A stretch of DNA of 64,000 nt from Halorubrum sp. DM2 (lineage in GTDB: Archaea; Halobacteriota; Halobacteria; Halobacteriales; Haloferacaceae), in assembly GCF_901686465.1 (NCBI RefSeq), contig NZ_LR594487.1, positions 2,989,773-3,053,772 on the forward strand, written 5' to 3'. The notes beneath the pieces were generated by a model. It ran no database searches, was not told where the DNA came from, and was given only the letters and a program-made list of their open reading frames with translations. Shown here in pieces: positions 58,105 to 64,000 of this stretch. The position numbers and the translations under genes were made by a program. The stretch's first letter is position 1, and every line of letters starts with the position of its first letter.

Positions 58105-59213
58105 CGCGACGCCTCCGGCTCCGCGGTCGGTCGGCCACACAGGGCGTCGAGAACGCGCTCGGCCGCCGAGCCGTCGCCGAACGGGTTCGGCCACTCGGCG
58201 GTGTCCGCTTTCAGTGCCCGGACCCCGTTGCGTATAGCCCTCGGGTCGGTGCCGACCAGCGTGTTCGCGCCGACCTCGACGGTCTCGGGGCGCTCGGTGT
58301 TCTCGCGCAGCGTCAGGCAGGGGACGCCGAGGACGCAGGCCTCCTCTTGGACCCCGCCCGAATCGGTCATGACGAACCGCGCCGCGTCTTCGAGCCTGAG
58401 GAAATCGAGGTACTCCTGCGGCTCGACCGTCCGGACGCGCTCGGGCAACGAGTCGAGATCGGCGATCTGCCGTTCGGCGCGCGGATGGACGGGGTACACG
58501 ACGTCGAGGTCCGACTCGGCCGCGGCGGCGGCGACGCCGTCGAGCAGGCGCGCGAACCGGTCGGGGTCGTCGACGTTCCGCGGCCGGTGGGCCGTCAGGA
58601 GCGCGAACTCGCCGGCGGCGAGCCCGAGGTCGTCGAGGACACGGCTCCGGGTCCGGGCGATGTCCAGATGCCGTCTGAGGGCGTCGACGACGGTGTTCCC
58701 CGTGATGAACACCCGGTCCGCGTCGGTCCCCTCCCTGCGGAGGTGCGTCGCCGCGGTCGCCGTCGGGGCGAACAGGTAGTCCGCGACGCGGTCGGCGACC
58801 ACGCGGTTCGTCTCTTCGGGCATCTCGCGGTCGAAGCTGCGCAGTCCGGCCTCGACGTGACCGAGTTCGACCGGTAGCTTGGCGGCGGCGAGCGCCCCGG
58901 CCAGCGCCGAGTTCGTGTCTCCTTGGACCAAGACGACGTCCGGGTCGACGGTCCGGAGCACGCCGTCGAGTCCGGCGAGCATCTCGCCGGTCTGCTCGCC
59001 GTGCGTCCCCGATCCCACGCCGAGATGGTGGTCCGGGGCCGGCAGTCCCAGCTGGTCGAAGAAGGTGCCGTCCAGTCGCTCCGAGTAGTGTTGCCCGGTG
59101 TGTACGAGGGTGTACGGGTGACCGCTTCGCTCACAGGCCCGGACGACCGGGGCGAGTTTGACGATCTCGGGGCGGGTGCCGAGTACGATCGCGAGGTGCG
59201 GTGTCGTCGTCAT
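58101..59213 (-). CDS. wecB: UDP-N-acetylglucosamine 2-epimerase (non-hydrolysing)
   Basis: A 370-residue enzyme that interconverts UDP-GlcNAc and UDP-ManNAc. VLGTRPEIVKLAPVVRACER and VHTGQHYSERLDGTFFDQLG are the N-terminal signatures; VQGDTNSALAGALAAAKLPV and GHVEAGLRSFDREMPEETNR are the central block, and DSGGVQEEA the C-terminal UDP-binding motif. It feeds the dehydrogenase at 56803; the pair yields UDP-ManNAcA. Confidence 0.93.
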   Translation of the reverse strand: MTTTPHLAIVLGTRPEIVKLAPVVRACERSGHPYTLVHTGQHYSERLDGTFFDQLGLPAPDHHLGVGSGTHGEQTGEMLAGLDGVLRTVDPDVVLVQGDTNSALAGALAAAKLPVELGHVEAGLRSFDREMPEETNRVVADRVADYLFAPTATAATHLRREGTDADRVFITGNTVVDALRRHLDIARTRSRVLDDLGLAAGEFALLTAHRPRNVDDPDRFARLLDGVAAAAAESDLDVVYPVHPRAERQIADLDSLPERVRTVEPQEYLDFLRLEDAARFVMTDSGGVQEEACVLGVPCLTLRENTERPETVEVGANTLVGTDPRAIRNGVRALKADTAEWPNPFGDGSAAERVLDALCGRPTAEPEASR

Positions 59214-59404
59214 CGGTTCACCCGAACGACGCGGCCGTCTTCACCGACCGGCCGGCGTCCAGGGGGGCCGATCGGCTGCCGTCCGGAGGAGCCGACCGGC
59301 TGCCGTCCGGAGGAGCCGACCGGCTGCCGTCCGGAGAGATCGGTCGGGAGGCGCTGGCGGTCGTCGGTTTCCGGCGAGCCACCGGACGTGTCTGTGTCGC
59401 TCAT
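59210..59404 (-). CDS. Small repeat protein ahead of wecB
   Basis: A 64-residue protein, MSDTDTSGGSPETDDRQRLP, then three copies of an 8-residue unit (SGRQPVGS) encoded by a 24-bp tandem repeat at 59267-59338, ending GEDGRVVRVNR. The ATGA overlap with wecB and the acidic haloarchaeal start support translation. The repeat part looks disordered. The function is unknown; the copy number may vary between strains. Confidence 0.5.
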   Translation of the reverse strand: MSDTDTSGGSPETDDRQRLPTDLSGRQPVGSSGRQPVGSSGRQPIGPPGRRPVGEDGRVVRVNR

Positions 59405-59411
59405 CGGTGGT

Positions 59412-59427
59412 CGGATCACGTGATCCG
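59412..59427. promoter_or_regulatory. 16-bp palindrome before the wecB-led operon
   Basis: cggatcacgtgatccg is a perfect palindrome lying 8 bp upstream of the ATG at 59404, downstream of an AT-containing stretch (gctaactatgcg). It could be an operator for the operon 59404 to 53485. Confidence 0.45.
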
Positions 59428-59447
59428 GTCTCCACAGCTACGCATAG

Positions 59448-61277
59448 TTAGCCGGCGTCTACTCGGACGCGGCCGGGTGTCTCCGTGGCCGGGTCGAGCG
59501 GTCCGTCCAGCAGGGCGACGAGTGCCATCACCAGTGCGCCGACCTCGTATGCGCCCTTGAACTGCTGTTCGGGCACGTCCGTGCGACCGTCGAACGTCAC
59601 GAACCGCATCGGAACCCCGAGTCCGCTGTGGGCGGTGAGATCGACTCCCAAGTCGTTCGCGTCGTAGATCCAGTCCATCGCCCGCCGGACGGCCGTCGCG
59701 TACGACCGGTCGCCGCCGGCCGCGCGGTAGTGAGCGACGGCGGTGACGAAGAAGGACTGGTGACACGAGAACAGCAGCCGCCACTGGGGCGGGCTCGCCC
59801 CCCCGTCGCCGACGCGGTCGCGTGCCGCGAACGCGGCGCGCTCGCGCGCCGAGGGCCCCATCCAGCGGAACGCGCCGTCGTCGCGCATCCGCTCGTCGAC
59901 GGCGTCCGTCAGCACCCGCTCCGCGTTCTCGAGGTAGCTCGTCCGGCCGGTCACTTCGACGGCGCGACAGAGCCCCCACAGCGCGTACATCTGGTTCTGA
60001 TGGCGTCGAGTCGTTGGGTTGTCGAACGAGAAGCGACCGCTCGCGGTCTGCCGGTCGACGACCGCCCACATCGCGTCGTCGATGGCCTCGCGCACGCGGT
60101 CGGTCGGGAAGTGCTCGTACAGCCGTGCCCAGCCGTAGAGCAGGAGGCAGTCCTCGGCGTGGTCGAAGTCGGCGTCGCGGGCGGTCTCAAATAGTCGCTC
60201 GGCGGCCGGTCGATAGGTGTGCTCGTCGAACATGGTCCCCGCGAGCGCGAACGCGTCGGTCAGCGGGCCGACGCCGTAGCTCGGCATCGCCGACTCGATC
60301 GTTCCGTCCTCCAGACGGGCGAGGAAGTACGAGAGCGCGCGTTCGATCCGCGAGTCGTGGGCGGTCGTGCCGAGCGCCGAGGCCCGCCACTGCATCGCGC
60401 CCATCAGGGCGAACGGGGCGTACCGCCACTCCACGTCGTCTTCCGGCGTCCACCGGAAGCCGGCACCGACGCCGTCCTCGTCGAACTCGTAGCGGAGCGC
60501 CCGCTGAAACGTGCCCTCCCGCTCGTTCCAGAAGCCGTTCTCGTCGGTCGGGCGGAACAGGCAGTCGAGCGCGGCGTCGAGCGAGTCGGCGAACGGCATC
60601 GGCCGGAGTCCGAAGACCAGATACGACGCGGCGTCGAGCCAGTCCGTCGCCCCGAGCGCGGTCGTGGCCGTCCGGGCCGCGTCGACGAACTGGTCCTGAT
60701 AGCGGTCCGGAAGCTCGTTGATCAGACCGTGAAGCCGGTAGGGGTACTGGAAGATCGGCTCGCGGTCGGCGACGCGCCACGTCGGCGACACCAGCTCAGT
60801 CGCCTCCTCGGGCGTGAAATACCGGAGTTTCGGCCAGTTGTGCCGCTCGTACGGCGACCGCTCGGTCGGCACCGAGACGACGGCCAGCCCGTCCCGGGAG
60901 ACGACGCGACCGAGCTCGGCGGACAGCGCCGCCGTGTCGAGGAACTTCCAGTCGAACGGACCGATCGACACGGCCCCGTCGAAGGCGTCGTCGGGGAAGG
61001 GCAGCCGCGGCGACTCCGGGTCGGTGTGTTCGTACCGTTCCACGTCGTCGTCGAGGACCGAGCGCGCCCGGTCGCTCGCGGCCGGCGAAAAGTCCAGTCG
61101 CGTCACCTCGGCCGCGTCGACACCGGCGGTCACGTTCGCCTCGGAGGCGACGTCGAGCACGCGCTCGCGCCGTCCGAGGAGGTCCCACGCCGCCAGTCGC
61201 TCGGCGTCCCGGAGGTACTGGACGTTGGGAGGTGCCGACGGTTGGACGACCCACTTCGCTAAGAGCTCCTCGCGCAT
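59448..61277 (-). CDS. SAM methyltransferase fused to an alpha/alpha-toroid domain
   Basis: A 609-residue fusion. Residues 1-200 form a methyltransferase-like domain (ERVLDVASEANVTAGVDAAE, LPFPDDAFDGAVSIGPFDW, TPEEATELVSPTWRV). Residues 210-600 are a helical toroid like six-hairpin glycosidases (ENGFWNEREGTFQRALRYEF, ALMGAMQWRASALG, DAMWAVVDRQTASGRFSFDN, MYALWGLCRAVEVTG). The motif I glycines are reduced, so activity is uncertain. It may modify a glycan or lipid carrier. Placement in the glycan cluster supports that. Confidence 0.75.
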   Translation of the reverse strand: MREELLAKWVVQPSAPPNVQYLRDAERLAAWDLLGRRERVLDVASEANVTAGVDAAEVTRLDFSPAASDRARSVLDDDVERYEHTDPESPRLPFPDDAFDGAVSIGPFDWKFLDTAALSAELGRVVSRDGLAVVSVPTERSPYERHNWPKLRYFTPEEATELVSPTWRVADREPIFQYPYRLHGLINELPDRYQDQFVDAARTATTALGATDWLDAASYLVFGLRPMPFADSLDAALDCLFRPTDENGFWNEREGTFQRALRYEFDEDGVGAGFRWTPEDDVEWRYAPFALMGAMQWRASALGTTAHDSRIERALSYFLARLEDGTIESAMPSYGVGPLTDAFALAGTMFDEHTYRPAAERLFETARDADFDHAEDCLLLYGWARLYEHFPTDRVREAIDDAMWAVVDRQTASGRFSFDNPTTRRHQNQMYALWGLCRAVEVTGRTSYLENAERVLTDAVDERMRDDGAFRWMGPSARERAAFAARDRVGDGGASPPQWRLLFSCHQSFFVTAVAHYRAAGGDRSYATAVRRAMDWIYDANDLGVDLTAHSGLGVPMRFVTFDGRTDVPEQQFKGAYEVGALVMALVALLDGPLDPATETPGRVRVDAG

Positions 61278-61390
61278 GCCCTGCGTTCCCGACAGTCGGA
61301 TGGTAAGTATGTGTCCCCTTCCGACGGCGGTCGCCTCCGAGACCGGCGAAGGACGGGGATAACAATAGTCGGCCCGGCCGCGGAACGCCC

Positions 61391-62182
61391 ATGGTATCGG
61401 TCGCGTTCTTCGGGAGTCATCCCCTCGGAATCGAGTGTCTCGACCGGCTCCACGCACACTCCGACATCGACGTCGAACTCGTCGTCACCTACCCGCCGGA
61501 CGAGACGCACTGGTGGGACGGCTCCGTCCGCGACAGGGCCGCGGCGCTCGGCTACCGGACGCTTCCCCTCGCGGACGAGCGGGACGTGCTGAACGTCCCC
61601 GTCGACTACCTGCTCAGCGTCTACTACCCGAACATTTTGGACGCGGAACTCCTCGATCACCCCCGCGAGGCCGCGCTCAACCTCCACCAGGCGGAGCTCC
61701 CGCGCTACCGGGGATCGAACGTCTTCACGCACTCGATCCTGAACGCGCGGCGAGACGACCACTGGCGACACGGGACGACGCTCCACGTCATGGTCGAGGC
61801 GGTCGACGAGGGGCCGATCGTCGAGCGCCGGTTCGTCGACATCACCGAAGCGGACACGGCCCGGTCGCTGTACGAGAAGACCCGCGCGGCGTCCGTCGCG
61901 CTCTTCGAGGAGGTGCTCCCGGCGATCGTTTCGGGGGACGTTCACGAGCGCGCGACGCCTCAGCGAGAGTTCGACGGGGCGCGCTACTTCCATGCGAAGT
62001 CGAGTCTCGACGGGCGCAAGGAGATCCCGGTCGATCGACTCGCCGATCCGGACGCGGCGACCGAAGTATACGACTTGGTTCGCGCCCTCGAATTCCCGCC
62101 GTTCGAGCCGGCCTACACGACGATCGGGGACGAACGGGTACACCTGACGACGGGGGAGTACGAACGGTTTCGAACGGAGTGA
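61391..62182 (+). CDS. Formyltransferase, sugar-type
   Basis: A 263-residue protein with the formyltransferase fold. VAFFGSHPLGIECLDRL opens the domain; NLHQAELPRYRGSNVF holds the catalytic Asn and His; AVDEGPIVERRFVDI holds the Asp. It uses formyl-tetrahydrofolate. The short length and the glycan context argue for an N-formyl amino sugar rather than Met-tRNA. The ATG at 61391 is 114 bp from the divergent methyltransferase fusion start. Confidence 0.83.
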   Translation: MVSVAFFGSHPLGIECLDRLHAHSDIDVELVVTYPPDETHWWDGSVRDRAAALGYRTLPLADERDVLNVPVDYLLSVYYPNILDAELLDHPREAALNLHQAELPRYRGSNVFTHSILNARRDDHWRHGTTLHVMVEAVDEGPIVERRFVDITEADTARSLYEKTRAASVALFEEVLPAIVSGDVHERATPQREFDGARYFHAKSSLDGRKEIPVDRLADPDAATEVYDLVRALEFPPFEPAYTTIGDERVHLTTGEYERFRTE

Positions 62183-62241
62183 CGGGCTCGGAAAGGGCGT
62201 AGTCGGCCGCTACTTTTGCGTGTCCCCACGGACGCCGTCGT

Positions 62242-63045
62242 ATGGACTACCGCCGGCTCTCTCGGTTCGCACGGACGGCGAGCGACGCCGGGCGGGCCGG
62301 CCTGTCGGAGCTCGGAACGCGACTCCGGGTCCGGACCCGCCACGCGGCGTTGCGGGCCCGATACGGCCCCGGAGCGCCAGAGCCGTACGCCACCGTTTCG
62401 GTCGATCCGGCGGCCGTCGAGTACCTCCTCACGCCGCGGTTCTACGACGAGTGGCTCGGTCGGCGCGGGACGTACGTCGTCGGCGGCGACTGGGACCGGC
62501 GGTATCGGTCGCCGTCGTCGACGTATCCGAGCACGACCGCCCTCGGGTTCGAAGCGCCGACGCTCGCGCGGTTCGAGAACTACACGCTCTTCCGCTCGAT
62601 CCGGGCGCACTTCACCGAGGGGACGCCGTGGAGGGAGACGGACATCTATCGGTACCGCGCCGGGCGTCCGCGGTACGGCACCGGAGCGGAGGTGTTGGAG
62701 GACCTGCGGGCGACGGACGACCTGTACGAGGCCGTCGAACGCGACGGGTACCGGCGGCAGTCGGCGCTCGGCGAGGACGGCCCGGGCGACGCGCCGCCGG
62801 CGTTCGACGAGGTCAGGGTCGACATCGGTCGGGACGGGGCGGTGATCTTCGACGACGGTCGCCACCGGCTCTCGGTGGCAAAACTGCTCGATCTCCCGCA
62901 GATTCCGGTCAGGGTCGTCGCGCGTCACCCGCGCTGGCAGCGTCTCCGGACCGAGGTGGCGAGGGCCGCCGACCCGTCGGCGCTGAGCGACGCCGCGCGT
63001 CGGCACCTCGATCACCCGGACCTCGCCGAGTTCCGTCCGCTCTGA
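62242..63045 (+). CDS. Unknown protein with ParB-like segment
   Basis: A 267-residue protein. Residues about 185-235 read VRVDIGRDGAVIFDDGRHRL, then SVAKLLDLPQIPVRVVARH, similar to the GxHR/IP-V region of ParB/Srx-type nuclease-like domains. The first half is Arg/Tyr-rich with no motif. Proteins like this occur in haloarchaeal glycosylation loci. The function is unknown. Confidence 0.7.
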   Translation: MDYRRLSRFARTASDAGRAGLSELGTRLRVRTRHAALRARYGPGAPEPYATVSVDPAAVEYLLTPRFYDEWLGRRGTYVVGGDWDRRYRSPSSTYPSTTALGFEAPTLARFENYTLFRSIRAHFTEGTPWRETDIYRYRAGRPRYGTGAEVLEDLRATDDLYEAVERDGYRRQSALGEDGPGDAPPAFDEVRVDIGRDGAVIFDDGRHRLSVAKLLDLPQIPVRVVARHPRWQRLRTEVARAADPSALSDAARRHLDHPDLAEFRPL

Positions 63046-63094
63046 CCGGCCCGACGGCTCGGCAGCGCTGATCGACTCGACGAGTGGGTCGGCG

Positions 63095-64000
63095 TCACTC
63101 CGCCGACAGCACCTGCTCGTACGCGTCTCGCAGCCGGGCGGCGTCGCGCTCCCAGTTGTGCTCCACCTCGACGGCCCGGCGGCCGTTGGCACCGAGTCGC
63201 CCCCGCTCGTCCGGGTCGGCGCGGAGCGCCCGGTACGCCGCCGCGAACGCGCTCGGATCCCCGGCGGCGACGACGCGTCCGGCCTCGGTCTCGTCGACGA
63301 CCCGCTTCAGCGGAGCGACGTCCGAGACCACGACCGGTCTCGCCATCGCCATGTACTGGTAGAGCTTGTGCGGCAGGGTCGTCTCGGTGTGGGGCGTCCG
63401 GTCGTGCGGAACGAGACAGACGTCGCACGCGGCCATGTAAGCCGGCACGTCGTCGAAGGGAACGCGACCGGCGAAGGTCACGCGGTCCTCGACGCCGAGG
63501 TCCGCGGCGAGTTCGCGGAGCCGCCTCCCGACGGGACAGTCATGGTCGCCGACGAGGAGGAGACGCACTTCGGGGGGTCCCGACTCGACGGCCGCGATCC
63601 CCCGGAGCGCCGTTTCGAGGCCGCGGTGCGGGCCGAACGACCCGACGTAGCCGACGACGAACGAGTCCCCGTCGACGGCGGGTGCCGGGGGCGTCGCGGG
63701 GTCGAACGCCTCGACGGAGACCGTGTTGCCGACGACCGTCACGTCGGTCGGGGGGACGGCGCAGTCGCGGACGTAGTGCCGCTCGGCCTCGGCCGCCACG
63801 GTGAGCAGTCGGTCGGCCCCCTTCGTCCAGTGGCGTTCGAACCGCTTGTACCGCCACACCGGGAACGCGAGGCGTTCGAGGAAGTCGGGCGGCGACCGCC
63901 ACCACGCCGGGTCGGAACGTCGCCACTGACGGACCGCTTCCGGGTAGTTCTCGTGGCAGTCGACGACGACGGGAGCGTCGAGGTGGTCACCGACGCGGAG
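63095..64000 (-). CDS. Glycosyltransferase family 4 (GT-B), 5' end cut off
   Basis: The frame is open to base 64000 and gives at least 301 residues. YVGSFGPHRGLETALRGIAA is the GT-B linker region, VRLLLVGDHDCPVGRRLREL follows, and VPHDRTPHTETTLPHKLYQY holds the donor-binding Glu/His area (family-4 E(x7)E-like segment shifted to TETTLPHKL). It transfers a sugar during glycan assembly on a lipid carrier. The N-terminus is outside the window. Confidence 0.87.
   Translation of the reverse strand, partial: LRVGDHLDAPVVVDCHENYPEAVRQWRRSDPAWWRSPPDFLERLAFPVWRYKRFERHWTKGADRLLTVAAEAERHYVRDCAVPPTDVTVVGNTVSVEAFDPATPPAPAVDGDSFVVGYVGSFGPHRGLETALRGIAAVESGPPEVRLLLVGDHDCPVGRRLRELAADLGVEDRVTFAGRVPFDDVPAYMAACDVCLVPHDRTPHTETTLPHKLYQYMAMARPVVVSDVAPLKRVVDETEAGRVVAAGDPSAFAAAYRALRADPDERGRLGANGRRAVEVEHNWERDAARLRDAYEQVLSAE

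Overview
The window is a chromosomal stretch of a halophilic archaeon (class Halobacteria, most like Halorubrum or a close relative). The evidence is high GC, strongly acidic proteins, leaderless genes with TATA boxes about 25-30 bp before the start codon, Tat-lipoprotein signals (RR...LAGC), CPxCG zinc micro-proteins, haloarchaeal families such as the RecA-like DUF7504 type, and a TAXI-TRAP transporter. No database search was possible; product names come from recognised motifs.

Layout. 1-10218: housekeeping genes (CoA-binding protein, cysteine synthase, threonyl-tRNA synthetase, sensor kinase, PLP aminotransferase, MFS transporter, M42 peptidase). 10219-11570: an AT-richer border with decayed insertion-element ends, a Tat lipoprotein and the first copy of a structured repeat. 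11571-30781: a 19.2-kb integrated element bounded by an 18-bp direct repeat that copies the 3' end of a tRNA-Lys(CTT) gene; its tyrosine integrase sits 75 bp inside the left end. 30766-38612: tRNA-Lys, a TAXI-TRAP transporter operon, an RCK-N/DHH protein, a sugar nucleotidyltransferase and a small regulator. 38643-53466: DJ-1-like protein, hypoxanthine/guanine PRTase, enoyl-CoA hydratase, chorismate synthase, ZIP transporter, membrane proteins, HtpX-like protease, an alkaline-phosphatase-superfamily enzyme, a PAPS-reductase-family protein, a saccharopine-dehydrogenase-family protein. 53485-64000: a surface-glycan cluster (NAD-dependent sugar epimerase, Gfo/Idh oxidoreductase plus DegT aminotransferase, UDP-ManNAc-type dehydrogenase, UDP-GlcNAc 2-epimerase, methyltransferase/toroid fusion, sugar formyltransferase, glycosyltransferase) that fits synthesis of an acetamido-uronic acid and an N-formylated amino sugar.

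The integrated element has three parts. The left part (11663-14532) holds the integrase, a chain of tiny overlapping genes, a PadR-like regulator, and two winged-helix regulators around an operator-like palindrome. The middle (14541-24705) is low-GC: a three-gene cassette of unknown function, a type IIG restriction-modification gene whose target-recognition part is a low-GC insert, an AbrB-like protein, nested IS6-like non-autonomous elements carrying small membrane-protein genes, and a second, short tyrosine recombinase. The right part (24842-30692) is one tightly overlapped minus-strand operon of about 16 small genes (zinc ribbons, AbrB, J-domain, SWIM zinc finger, and what reads as a divergent PCNA-like sliding clamp). 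No capsid, terminase, Rep or conjugation ATPase gene was seen, so it is better called an integrative element with defence cargo than a complete provirus.

The least explained items are the three-gene cassette beside the restriction enzyme, the element-borne clamp homologue, and a 260-330-nt repeat present three times whose hairpins are kept while their sequences change.
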